A stretch of 64,000 nucleotides of DNA from the NCBI GenBank assembly GCA_034521575.1, contig JAXHMJ010000003.1, positions 682,001 through 746,000 of the forward strand, read 5' to 3'. Below, one piece after another: positions 18,878 to 26,867 of this stretch (position 1 is the stretch's first letter; each line of letters starts with the position of its first letter). A model generated the notes under the pieces. It searched no databases, was not told the DNA's origin, and saw nothing but the letters and a program-made list of their open reading frames with translations. This stretch comes from a candidate division KSB1 bacterium. GTDB lineage: Bacteria > Zhuqueibacterota > Zhuqueibacteria > Residuimicrobiales > Krinioviventaceae. Position numbers and translations under genes: made by a program.

Positions 18878-19191
18878 TTAATCAGCTCCGCTTTTTTTGA
18901 CTGGTTCGCATTGCGTTTTTTCTGAAGGTCTCGGTTTCTTTTCACATAGTCTGGATGCTTTTTACGATACTCTTTTTGATATTTATCTAATGGATAGGTC
19001 TTGCGCCATTTCTTTAAACATGCGACTTGCTGTTCGTGATACTGAGAATCCTGAATCATTTTTTGTTTTTGCCAGGCACGTTTGCGGGCTCTTTGGCAGT
19101 TGGGGGCACTGCAGTATAACTGATTGCCTTTGAGCCGGGGATTAGCAGGTTTTTGCTTACAGCAATTCTTGCAAATAATGGTTTTCTTCAT
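18709..19191 (-). CDS. IS21 passenger 2: Cys-rich, highly basic DNA-binding-like protein
   Basis: 160 residues from ATG 19191 (MKKTIICKNCCKQKP). An N-terminal zinc-binding knuckle (CKNCC, then LYCSAPNCQRARKRAWQKQK) is followed by a long Lys/Arg-rich helical middle (KEYRKKHPDYVKRNRDLQKKR). The C-terminal part contains two copies of KIVKMDAL, encoded by the 18-bp repeats. Similar Cys-start, basic proteins accompany some environmental IS21 elements. It may bind the element's own repeats; no function is established. Confidence 0.65.
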   Translation of the reverse strand: MKKTIICKNCCKQKPANPRLKGNQLYCSAPNCQRARKRAWQKQKMIQDSQYHEQQVACLKKWRKTYPLDKYQKEYRKKHPDYVKRNRDLQKKRNANQSKKAELIKIVKMDALKKQSEKLYTCVMNPYKIDSSGKIVKMDALIVQLADLHKNIDLFLSLRI

Positions 19192-19453
19192 CACAGACAC
19201 TCGTATTGGTGGAAGGATAGTTAGGGCTGAGAACCAACATACAGCCAAAAACAAGCCCAATAATCTAAAGTGCCATAAAAATTAATTTGTGAAAAGGGGG
19301 AAAAAGAGAATAAAACGAATGATATGAAAATAAGAGAAAATTAGATGGAATTTTTATGAATATTTATGAAAATGAATTAAATGAAAGAAAATGTATGGTA
19401 AAGTTTTAGACCGGTGAAAATGGTAAAGAATTAAAGTGGTGGTAATACTGATC

Positions 19454-20856
19454 ATTGTAAAGGGTTAATCCCACTGTTTCAAGAGTGGAAAGGAGAAATT
19501 CGTCAGTTATGGATTCCCTACCCAATTCGTGTGCTCCAAGAGATTGCAAGCGCACTTGCAGGTACGGGGGAAGATATTAGTGAATTTGATAATAATCAAA
19601 ATGATGAGGGAGAAAATGATCATAAAGAGTGGTCAAAGGGGGTAAGGGAAGCATTTGATGAGGCAAAAAATCGTCTGAGCGATTGTATCCAACAAGAAGG
19701 AGATGAAGAAATTCAAAGTCCCAATCAAAATACAGAAAACTTAGATCACTTCATTAAAGAGTTTGAAAGGTGGATTGAAAACTCAAACGATTTCAATTTA
19801 AAAGAAGTTTTCCCAGATTTAGAAAATTTTATTCCATATTTGGAAGAAATTTGGGACTATGAATTCCCCAAGTTGATTTACTATCTTGAAAAGCATGAAC
19901 ATCCTAAATTTGAGAGAAGAATTTTTGAAAGATTACATTATTATTATCATAAGTATCCTAGAAGGTTCTTCTTACCTTTATTACTTCTACTCATGAAATC
20001 AAAATCACACTTTCCTTATGGAAATATTAACGCTCAGAAGCTCAAAAACACTTACTATCAATATGGCAAAAACAAAAATGATGCTAATACTCGAAAATTT
20101 GTTTTCGGAAAAAGTATGGCAAGTTATAATACTCTAAACAACATTTTGCGAATTGCTAGAACAAGATCCACCCCAGTTCCAATAGTACAGGCTACTTCCG
20201 ATCTATTATTAAACACTCCTTTATCATCCGTCCCTCAATTAAAAATATTGTCACCCTCATATCCCTTGATTTGTGAAATAGAATCACATTTAAAACAACA
20301 AAAAGGGAAAGATTTCTATGAAAGTTTGTATATGGTCTGTGCATTAGAAGCTGCAAATGTAGTAGGCGTTGCAACAAATATTTATGTCGATGATACTACA
20401 ATTCTTTTTCCGGGTGATAGTGATTTGCAGGGCGTAGATTTAGAGGATTTTAAATCTGATTTATTGTTTTGCCCACATCATGGAGGTCATGCAGGTTCTT
20501 TTGTTCAAAAGTATGCAGAGACAATACAACCTAACAAAGCTAGCAACCGAAAAATTGTTGTCATTTCAAAAGGGACAAAGGAACAAGGCAAACGCCCAAG
20601 TGATGAGTGGATTGATGTTTTTCAAAGACATCATGAAAATCTTGAAGTCTATTGTACAAATGCATCAGAAAATGTGCCAACTTGTAAAGATTGCCAGCCC
20701 CAAAAATGGCAAAATAATAGTGCTCTTCATTTTTCTTGCGAAAACAAACAATGGACGTTAGTAAATGAAAATACTGACAATAAAAATCAGCGTTGTAAAT
20801 TCTTAGAGATCATGAATCGCAACAAGAAAGAAAGCAAGAACGATGAAATTGGCTAA
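19454..20856 (+). pseudogene. Cassette 4: MBL-fold protein, 3' part
   Basis: Continues the frame from 15825, reading (THIHTD)HCKGLIPLFQEWKGEIRQLWIPYPIRVLQEIASAL. It then has a long acidic, helical insert of about 250 residues, and the second half of the MBL fold (ILFPGDSDLQGVDLEDF, LLFCPHHGGHAGSF), ending in a Cys-containing tail. The complete protein would be 533 residues with all main metal ligands of the HxHxDH type. Relatives are ComEC-like hydrolases without membrane segments; the substrate is unknown. The stop overlaps R'' of attC4. Confidence 0.85.
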
Positions 20857-20984
20857 CAATTGCATTCAGACCGAGCACTTGCCCGCCGTTTTTTTGAATC
20901 GAAGCATAGAGGTGGATTGAAAGTTAATCTTTTTTCCGACACTTATCGTAGCGGGCAAGTGCCGGCTGATGCAGAGCATTGGGC
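20851..20984 (+). other. attC4
   Basis: A 134-bp site beginning inside the MBL stop codon. R'' is GGCTAAC, R' is ATTGGGC (one off GTTRRRY). The strong arms GAGCACTTGCCCGC and GCGGGCAAGTGC pair perfectly over 11 bp. Confidence 0.7.
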
Positions 20985-21004
20985 GGCCAAACCGAGAAAT
21001 AGAC

Positions 21005-21544
21005 ATGCAACAGTTAATTGATAAGATATCTAGTTACAACTTGTTCAATTACCTTTTCCCGGGTGTTATCTTCGCCGCAATCGGGCTTCAAATAACCGAC
21101 GTAGATCTCACCGGAGGGCACCTCGCCTTTGGTGTTTTCATGTGCTATTTCTATGGTCTAATAATTAGCAGGTTAGGTTCCTTGCTGGTAGAGCCAATAC
21201 TAAAGAAAGTTTCCATCATAAGGCCGGCAGATTATCGGAGATACATTGCCGCATCCAAGGAAGATCCCTTCATCGAAACATTATCGGAGCAGAATAATTC
21301 ATATCGAACGCTAATCTCATTGTGTCTCGTGCTTCTATGTTTACATGGACTCGAACTTATGCGCCAGGCCATGGATAAGGATTGGAACACTTTTTTTCCA
21401 TTTACTTTACCGCTCTTATTTGTATTGTTTGTGGCCGCCTATCGCAAGCAAACAGACTACATTAAGAAGAGAATTGATAAGTGCCTAGAAAGTGATTCAG
21501 GAATACACTCTAAGGAGAATAAAGATGAAACTCACAATACATGA
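21005..21544 (+). CDS. Cassette 5a: four-helix membrane protein
   Basis: 179 residues from ATG 21005 (MQQLIDKISSYNLFNYLFPG). Hydrophobic helices lie at about residues 14-35, 40-58, 100-118 and 132-148, with a basic cytoplasmic tail. The NLFNYLFPG opening recurs in small membrane proteins I associate with accessory and defence loci, but no named family fits. It overlaps the following MBL gene by 20 bp, so both come from one mRNA and likely act together. An earlier ATG at 20969 lies inside attC4 and is unlikely. Confidence 0.7.
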   Translation: MQQLIDKISSYNLFNYLFPGVIFAAIGLQITDVDLTGGHLAFGVFMCYFYGLIISRLGSLLVEPILKKVSIIRPADYRRYIAASKEDPFIETLSEQNNSYRTLISLCLVLLCLHGLELMRQAMDKDWNTFFPFTLPLLFVLFVAAYRKQTDYIKKRIDKCLESDSGIHSKENKDETHNT

Positions 21545-22298
21545 TGTTGGGGCTGGTGGATGCATCACATTGCTGCATGAAAATGGCAATTGTATGATGT
21601 GGGACTGCGGTAAAAACGAAGGCAATCAGCCATCACGTATCTTGAGATCAAGAGGCGTCACAGAGATACAGCACTTTTTTGTTACAAACTATGACGAAGA
21701 CCACATATCAGATCTGCCGGAACTGAGAACTGCGATCACAGTTAAGTCGCTTTACAGGAACAAGTCTATATCAGGCGAGCAATTGAGGGCACTCAAGAAG
21801 GAGAGTGGGCCAATAACGAATACTATGGTATCGCTTCTAGACATGATTAGTTCCTACACTGGCGGTCCGCTATCGCCAGCCCCTGATTTCCCCAATGTAT
21901 CTTGGAAGGTGTTTTACCTGCCCTACGGAGAAGAGTATTGCGACACAAACAACATCAGCCTTGTGACATTTCTGCAGTTTGGAGAAACAAAGTTCATATT
22001 TCCTGGCGATCTAGAAAATAAGGGTTGGGAGGGGCTGCTTAATAACCCTGATTTTGTTGGTGAATTGAATGGCGTAAATGTCTTTGTGGCGTCTCACCAC
22101 GGCAGGGAAAACGGTTACTGTTCAGAGGTTTTTGATCATTGCAGTCCGCAGGTTGTTGTGATTTCTGACGGGGAGATCAAATATGCTACTCAAGAAATGG
22201 TGAACACCTATGCTGCGCATGCAGCTGGTATTCAGTTCAATGGTGACACCAGATATGTCTTAACCACGAGAAGGGATGGTACAATTACGTGGGGTTGA
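21525..22298 (+). CDS. Cassette 5b: MBL-fold protein with altered metal motif
   Basis: 257 residues from ATG 21525 (MKLTIHDVGAGGCITLLHEN). The fold elements are MMWDCGKNEGNQ, FFVTNYDEDHISDLPEL, KFIFPGDLENKGW, VFVASHHGRENGY and VVVISDGE. The usual HxHxDH is NxDxDH here: the first two His are replaced by Asn and Asp, while the DH and the later HH remain. This suggests a single-metal or altered active site. Coupled with the preceding membrane protein. It is the second ComEC-like MBL gene in adjacent cassettes; the sequences differ widely, so they are not recent duplicates. Confidence 0.8.
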   Translation: MKLTIHDVGAGGCITLLHENGNCMMWDCGKNEGNQPSRILRSRGVTEIQHFFVTNYDEDHISDLPELRTAITVKSLYRNKSISGEQLRALKKESGPITNTMVSLLDMISSYTGGPLSPAPDFPNVSWKVFYLPYGEEYCDTNNISLVTFLQFGETKFIFPGDLENKGWEGLLNNPDFVGELNGVNVFVASHHGRENGYCSEVFDHCSPQVVVISDGEIKYATQEMVNTYAAHAAGIQFNGDTRYVLTTRRDGTITWG

Positions 22299-22305
22299 CG
22301 GAAGC

Positions 22306-22361
22306 GCCCAACAAGGCGCTCAACCGGACGCCTTCGGCGCCGGTTAGCTTGAACGTTATAT
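22306..22361 (+). other. attC5
   Basis: A compact 56-bp site in near-textbook form: R'' GCCCAAC (exact RYYYAAC), arms GCTCAACCGGACGCC and GGCGCCGGTTAGCTTGA around a TTCG loop, and R' GTTATAT. This is the clearest attC in the window. Confidence 0.88.
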
Positions 22362-22464
22362 CATAATAAATAGCAATAAATACTAAAAATTGATTTGTAA
22401 AGCAAACAATGAAAATACACTGATAAAATATATAAGATAATAATCAAAAAATAAGGAGGAAATT

Positions 22465-22707
22465 ATGGATTACCGTATTTTATTAGTTTATGCAATAGTA
22501 TTTTCAATATTATCAGGTGGTATAGCACATAAAAAAGGTGGTTCAGTAATTGGTTATTTTTTGCTTGGAATTATTTTGGGACCTATAGCTATGCTTATAG
22601 CCTTCCTAGCAAATAATGATAATAATAAATGTCCAAACTGTGGTGAAAAAATATCTCAAGAAGTTGAAATTTGTCCAAATTGTAGTGAATCATTAGCAAT
22701 AAATTAA
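22465..22707 (+). CDS. Cassette 6: small membrane protein with zinc ribbon
   Basis: 80 residues with a strong AAGGAGG site. Two transmembrane helices (about residues 4-20 and 28-48) are followed by a cytoplasmic zinc ribbon CPNCGEKISQEVEICPNC (about 56-73). It is alone in its cassette and very AT-rich. No function is known; zinc-ribbon membrane miniproteins of this kind are widespread. Confidence 0.75.
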   Translation: MDYRILLVYAIVFSILSGGIAHKKGGSVIGYFLLGIILGPIAMLIAFLANNDNNKCPNCGEKISQEVEICPNCSESLAIN

Positions 22708-22840
22708 TGAGATATTACTCAGTAGGTAAAATTATTGTTTTTTAAGAAATAGGATATTATATAAGTAGTAAAATACTATCTAATATTTCTTTTTCTAGTA
22801 ATATAAATAAAATATTGGATTTAATATTTAATCCATAATG

Positions 22841-22908
22841 ATATAACGAATAAGCGTTGCATTCGACCTGAACGCAGTGAAGGTCGATATGCGAACGCGG
22901 GGTTGAAC
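22841..22908 (+). other. attC6
   Basis: A 68-bp site, R'' ATATAAC and R' GTTGAAC (exact GTTRRRY). It is almost identical to attC1 and like it is followed directly by CTTG and an IS91-like element. Arms GCGTTGCATTCGACCT and AGGTCGATATGCGAACGC. Confidence 0.72.
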
Positions 22909-23349
22909 TTGGCCCTAACGACTCGTAGCGAGTTTTAGTAGTAGAGTTGTAAGTTAATGGAATTTACATTTTTGGGAAGGCACTGTACACAACAGTTAAA
23001 AACTGTTCAGAAAATATATCTCGGAAAAAATACTAGAAAAATGAATCGTATCAAATCCTGAGCAAGGTTCAAAACAAGCTGTAAACAAGGCAAAACTACT
23101 GTTTTCTAATATAAAAGACATACGTCACCCATGTCATTGAAAATGATTTTTTAAAGTTTTGATTTAACAAAGCTTTTTGGAAGAATATGCTGTAAGAACA
23201 GATATATGAATTCATTGGCATCCAGTGACCGGGTTTTCACGGTATCTGTTTGAGCATTTTTATAGCGGAATGTTACCTTGCCATGTTGTAAGTTTATTAT
23301 GTTTTTGTCAGAAATGGCTACACGCATGATGTATGGCGCCAAGTATTTA

Positions 23350-23411
23350 GGCGGTGGGATAGATTATTTTGAAAAGAAAAAGGAAATTAAAAGATATAAT
23401 CCCACCCCCCT
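23350..23411. mobile_element. 62-bp MITE-like insertion inside IS91-like copy 2
   Basis: Compared with copy 1 (12690-12700), 62 bp are inserted at TTA with an apparent TA duplication. The ends are inverted: GGCGGTGGGATAGATTATTTT on the left against the complement of AAAAGATATAATCCCACCC on the right. No coding capacity. Confidence 0.7.
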
Positions 23412-23719
23412 TAAGAGCTGATTGTCCGTTTCCAACTGGTTTGATATGACAAACCCATTTCTTTTTTTGCAATTTTAGCAGCATCCTTGGCTTCTTTGAA
23501 AGCAATTTGTATACTTGTCAAAGGAATAGGTTTATCAGTGGTTGGCATAGCGTTTCCACCACGGCCAGGCGCCGGGAATATCCATTTTGGATTTCGATGT
23601 GTTTTGTTGTAGAGAAAGTATTGGCGCAGTTCCTCTTCGGTGATTTGACCAGGTGGTTTTTGGTAATGTGTTGAAAGTTGAGCAATAGAACGAATGTACA
23701 TTTCAATTGTTCGTTCCGA

Positions 23720-23820
23720 TTTACCCTGTGAGATATAATATTTTCAAAAATTGAATATCTAAAGCGTTCAACTGATTCTGAATAAAATCTATGACGCTAG
23801 TCTATCTCACGGGGCAGGTA
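23720..23820. mobile_element. About 100-bp MITE-like insertion inside IS91-like copy 2
   Basis: Relative to 14205-14212 in copy 1, about 100 bp replace CATG. The ends are inverted repeats: TACCCTGTGAGATA on the left and TATCTCACGGGGCAGGTA on the right. No coding capacity; the interior is AT-rich. Confidence 0.65.
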
Positions 23821-23964
23821 CCTTTGAGTTGCATGTCTTCAGTCATACGTGTACGCCAGTCAGTCATCGTGAACCTCCTTTTAAAATGAATAATTGATTT
23901 GTGAGGTTCACGATGGCTGCAATTATCAGGCAAAAGTGCCCGCCCGCTTTTTTGGGCGGGCTTG

Positions 23965-24093
23965 GTTCAACCATCAGCTCCACCTGACGTCCGGGGACTG
24001 TGCTCTTTGAACAGGTTGTGCGCCGGGTGTTTTTCGGTGCGGGGTTGGTCGGACGATTTTCGGCGTCCCGGCCGCAGGTGAGTTCGGTTATGT
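23965..24093 (+). other. attC7
   Basis: A 129-bp site: R'' GTTCAAC (exact RYYYAAC), R' GTTATGT. Outer arms CTCCACCTG and CAGGTGAG pair; inner GC-rich segments GACGTCCGGGGAC and GGCGTCCCGGCC add further stems. It abuts the end of IS91-like copy 2. Confidence 0.68.
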
Positions 24094-24177
24094 TTAAAAT
24101 AATTGTCTTGCATTTTTATTGAATTTTTATAGATTTCAATATGGTATTAATATGATGTAATAATAGAGGTGTTTAAA

Positions 24178-24420
24178 ATGGCAAATATCATTGTTAAAAA
24201 CATTCCAGATGATCTCTACAAAAATTTAAAATATTTTGCTGCAATGAATCATCGGAGCTTAAATAACGAAATTATTGTCTGTATTGAAAAAGCAATAAAA
24301 AGTCGCCGATTCCAAACGGCTCAATTCTTGGATAGAGCTCAAAGAATTAGAGAAGAAACTAAACTACCATTTCTTACCGATGATATGTTAAACAATATTA
24401 AGCAAGAGGGCAGACTGTGA
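24178..24420 (+). CDS. Cassette 8: ribbon-helix-helix antitoxin (FitA/VapB-like)
   Basis: 80 residues from ATG 24178 behind GAGGTG. The N-terminal RHH pattern MANIIVKNIPDDLYKNLKYF, then MNHRSLNNEIIVCIEKAI, matches Arc/FitA-type antitoxins that bind operator DNA as dimers. The C-terminal tail (REETKLPFLTDDMLNNIKQEGRL) would wrap the toxin. It overlaps the PIN gene by 4 bp. It probably represses its own operon. Confidence 0.85.
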   Translation: MANIIVKNIPDDLYKNLKYFAAMNHRSLNNEIIVCIEKAIKSRRFQTAQFLDRAQRIREETKLPFLTDDMLNNIKQEGRL

Positions 24421-24818
24421 TAATAGTTGACACAAACATAATCACATACCTGTTCATAGAAGGTGATAACACTGTCAAAGCCGAAAATGCGCTTAAAAAA
24501 GACTCGGAATGGGCTGCTCCAATTTTATGGCGGAGTGAGTTTGGAAATGTCCTGGCTTTCTATATTCGGCATCAAAATTTGGAACTTGATAAAGCCATCA
24601 AAATCATGAATGAAGCAACTCATTTAATGACTGAGAATGAGTATGATGTAATATCATTAGACGTCTTACAATTAGCGGAATCCTCCGGATGTTCTGCATA
24701 TGATTGTGAATTTGTTGCATTAGCAAAAGATCTCGGGGTTTCACTAATTACTTCTGATAAGAAAGTATTGAAAGCATTTCCACAATATACAATTTCATTA
24801 GATAAGTATATTCAGTAG
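24417..24818 (+). CDS. Cassette 8: PIN-domain toxin (VapC-like ribonuclease)
   Basis: 133 residues with a GTG start overlapping the antitoxin stop. PIN acidic residues are present: D in IIVDTNIITYLF, E in WRSEFGNVLAFY, D in AYDCEFVALAKDLG and D in LITSDKKVL. PIN toxins cut tRNA or rRNA when freed from antitoxin. Together with the RHH gene this is a complete TA pair, a common array-stabilising cassette. Confidence 0.9.
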   Translation: MIIVDTNIITYLFIEGDNTVKAENALKKDSEWAAPILWRSEFGNVLAFYIRHQNLELDKAIKIMNEATHLMTENEYDVISLDVLQLAESSGCSAYDCEFVALAKDLGVSLITSDKKVLKAFPQYTISLDKYIQ

Positions 24819-24834
24819 TCGTTTCAAAGTAAAC

Positions 24835-24963
24835 ACATAACAATCTGCTGCACGCGACGGCTGGCGCCGTCGCTTTTGACAGCTTCGCTGTCAATTTCAT
24901 TGGTAGATTTCGTCGCGCATTCTGATTCGTTGCTCGACGCCGTGCGTGAGCAAAGTGTTATAC
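24835..24963 (+). other. attC8
   Basis: A 129-bp site, R'' ACATAAC and R' GTTATAC. The left arm TGCTGCACGCGACGGCTGGC and right arm GCTCGACGCCGTGCGTGAGCA pair imperfectly; a smaller internal hairpin GACAGCTTCGCTGTC is also present. Confidence 0.72.
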
Positions 24964-24976
24964 CTGAAAGGAAGTG

Positions 24977-25723
24977 ATGAGATACTATTACGTAAATTTA
25001 CAGGTGGATTTTAAAAAGTCGCGTAAAATGCCATCCAGGCCAGATTCTCAAAAAGAATGGAATTCCGTTGGATATTTCCAAACATTTTATTGCACTGAGG
25101 AATCGAAAGAGAAAGCAAAGAAATTAGTATATCAATATTTTCTTAAAAATGAGAGTGATCCATCAAATTGCCAAATCAAATATGATCATGTTGCATGGAT
25201 GCGAAGTGTTACCAAAATAGAAGATCTTGCACACGGAATGAAATCAGAACTCACACAACAAATGTTCGACAACAGGAATAAAATTGGAATCTGGTATGTG
25301 GGAGAAAAAGGCTATTATGTTAGCGAAGAAGATTACTATGCGGAAATGGCAGAGGAACCAATAGAAGAATTTGATATAAAAGATGATATCAAAGCGGAAC
25401 TGTCTGAAATTGATGATGAATTTTGGGATGGTTATGAAGGGATATGTCAAGCATGTGACGCTTATGGTTCAGTCGATGATATGATGCTTTGCAACGAATG
25501 TGCGAGTAAATTAGAAAGAGATTTGATACGACAAGGGGAATGGGATTATAGCGCATCAGCATTTGGCATGTCAAAGGATGGTCGAGAAAAACTAAGAAAC
25601 GAAGTAATTAAAAAATACGGAAAAAAACTCGAATTGATAGCCCCAAAAACTGAAAAGAAAATTAGTAAGAACAGAAATAAATCAAAGCGTCGAAAGAATA
25701 GGAAAAAAATTAGCAAAAATTAA
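24977..25723 (+). CDS. Cassette 9: unknown protein with zinc ribbon and basic tail
   Basis: 248 residues from ATG 24977 (GTG 24974 possible), 13 bp after attC8. The N-terminal half starts RYYYVNLQVDFKKSRKMPSRP. The middle is acidic (AEEPIEEFDIKDDIKAELSEIDDEFWDGYE). A zinc ribbon CQACDAYGSVDDMMLCNEC is at about residues 155-173. The last 45 residues are very Lys-rich (KKISKNRNKSKRRKNRKK), suggesting nucleic-acid contact. I do not recognise the family. No clear attC follows before the IS4 remnant. Confidence 0.65.
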   Translation: MRYYYVNLQVDFKKSRKMPSRPDSQKEWNSVGYFQTFYCTEESKEKAKKLVYQYFLKNESDPSNCQIKYDHVAWMRSVTKIEDLAHGMKSELTQQMFDNRNKIGIWYVGEKGYYVSEEDYYAEMAEEPIEEFDIKDDIKAELSEIDDEFWDGYEGICQACDAYGSVDDMMLCNECASKLERDLIRQGEWDYSASAFGMSKDGREKLRNEVIKKYGKKLELIAPKTEKKISKNRNKSKRRKNRKKISKN

Positions 25724-25765
25724 ATATTTAAATTCAAATTCTGGCAAAAATTCAGTAACGTCCGG

Positions 25766-26260
25766 TTAGGTTTTTGCACGTGAATAATTTCGATACTTTT
25801 TTCTGCGAATTTTTCTGTATTTTTTCTTATTTGATTCTCGGATTTCATTTTGAATCTGAATGCGTAGCTCGCGGACGCGTTCAATATTTACTTTTTCGTT
25901 GTAATTTTCATGACAGTAAATAGCCAGCAATAAATATGTGATAAGACCGCCAGGAATTTGAACCATGAGTCCATACTGGCTTCGAGCCATAAGATGATAA
26001 ACGTTGAGATGGCGTTTCCACCAGGCAAAGGAATCGTCTCGCAAGACTTGAACAAGATGAGTACCGGACTCGTGCTCTTCGAGATGATAGAACACAAGAG
26101 CATTGAGTTGATCTTCAAACGTCATTTGTAAAGGTCGATCTCCTCGTGAAACTAATGGAGGAACCTTGGACAAAACAGTTTTGATCGGCTCCATTAGATT
26201 TTTGAAGGTTTTTGATTTTTGTCGAGCACCAAATTTTTTGAATCGTCGTCGCATTTTCAT
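25766..26260 (-). pseudogene. IS4-family transposase remnant with catalytic core deleted
   Basis: 164 residues. The N-terminal part (LSKVPPLVSRGDRPLQMTFEDQLNALVFYHLEEHESGTHLVQVLRDDSFA) is joined directly to the C-terminal part (WWKRHLNVYHLMARSQYGLMVQIPGGLITYLLLAIYCHENY). The whole DDE core that should lie between is missing in frame, so the product cannot transpose. It ends with a basic tail. It marks the far end of the cassette array and may have removed the last attC. The element ends could not be defined. Confidence 0.75.
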
Positions 26261-26453
26261 AACACCTAATATTTATTAATGTTATGAAAGTCGGCTTTAA
26301 AAATTTTGGCGTAATGTCAAGTCTTTTTTGAATTATGTCAAAACGGCAAGTGTAATAGAATCAAAGACTAAAAAAATGTCTAAAATACGACACCCAGGTT
26401 CGGGTTTGTGTAATGATTCGCATGTGCATGAACGGGCAAGATGTTTTTTTTGC

Positions 26454-26867
26454 TCAGGCGTAGGCTTTTTGCTCTTGGGTGTCCAGATTTTTCAGTCGTT
26501 TCAACGCTTCCTGGACCACTCCGCGTTTCAACATCACGTTTCTGTGGCCTTCGACATAACGTTCACCTTTGAGACAGTAGGTCAAAATACCCTTGATCTG
26601 TTTGAGGGTTGCGAATTGAATTTTATCCGGGTATTTAATAAACTCGCGGATTTCCGGAGATAAATAATCCAGATAATCCCATTCACTTTCCTGTAGCAAC
26701 GCGAAAAATTCTCTGACGTCTTTGCGGTACTGGTAGGCGTTTTTTAATGTCAGTCCCCGGTTGTCTTTTTTGTTCTCCATAAAAGGCTGCTGCGTGTCTT
26801 TAAAATTTTCCAGATACGCAGTGACTTTATCAATCTGCGACTGCTTTGGCACTACAAAATCAATCAT
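26454..26867 (-). CDS. DUF6508-like protein
   Basis: 137 residues. The pattern LENFKDTQQPF near the start and TLKQIKGILTYCLKGERYVEGHRNVMLKRGVVQEALKRLKNL at the end resembles DUF6508 proteins, which are small, helical and of unknown function. The start ATG has GAGGGG upstream. It lies between the IS4 remnant and the housekeeping operon, on the opposite strand to the latter, and may itself be accessory. Confidence 0.6.
   Translation of the reverse strand: MIDFVVPKQSQIDKVTAYLENFKDTQQPFMENKKDNRGLTLKNAYQYRKDVREFFALLQESEWDYLDYLSPEIREFIKYPDKIQFATLKQIKGILTYCLKGERYVEGHRNVMLKRGVVQEALKRLKNLDTQEQKAYA

Larger units (their letters stand above)
15826..19447 (-). mobile_element. IS21-family element with two passenger genes
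   Basis: 3,622 bp, bounded by the inverted ends TATTACCAACGG at the left and TATTACCACCAC at the right (read inward) and flanked by the 6-bp direct repeat CTGATC at 15820-15825 and 19448-19453. Both ends hold further TTTACCA-type repeats (for example 15849, 15870 and near 19390-19430), as expected of IS21 multi-repeat ends bound by IstA. It carries istA and istB plus an HTH gene and a zinc-finger gene on the same strand. Excision restores the interrupted MBL frame exactly, so this is a real and fairly recent insertion. Confidence 0.9.
22912..23964 (-). mobile_element. IS91-like element, copy 2: non-autonomous deletion derivative
   Basis: About 1.05 kb with the same two ends as copy 1 but most of both genes deleted. 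Retained blocks match copy 1 at 12061-12300, about 12505-12695, 12699-12750, 13577-13725 and 14095-14352. Two foreign mini-elements interrupt it (23350-23411 and 23720-23820). Small open frames inside it are mosaics of transposase and recombinase pieces and are not real genes. It is flanked by CTTG on the left and GTTCAAC of attC7 on the right. Confidence 0.85.

Noticed and set aside
23151-23706. Small open frames inside IS91-like copy 2
   Set aside because: They are chimeras of transposase and recombinase fragments joined by deletions, not genes.
25741-25776. Possible ninth attC (AGTAAC to GTTAGGT)
   Set aside because: Core-like ends are only about 15 bp apart with no palindrome between them; possibly a disrupted site but not supportable.
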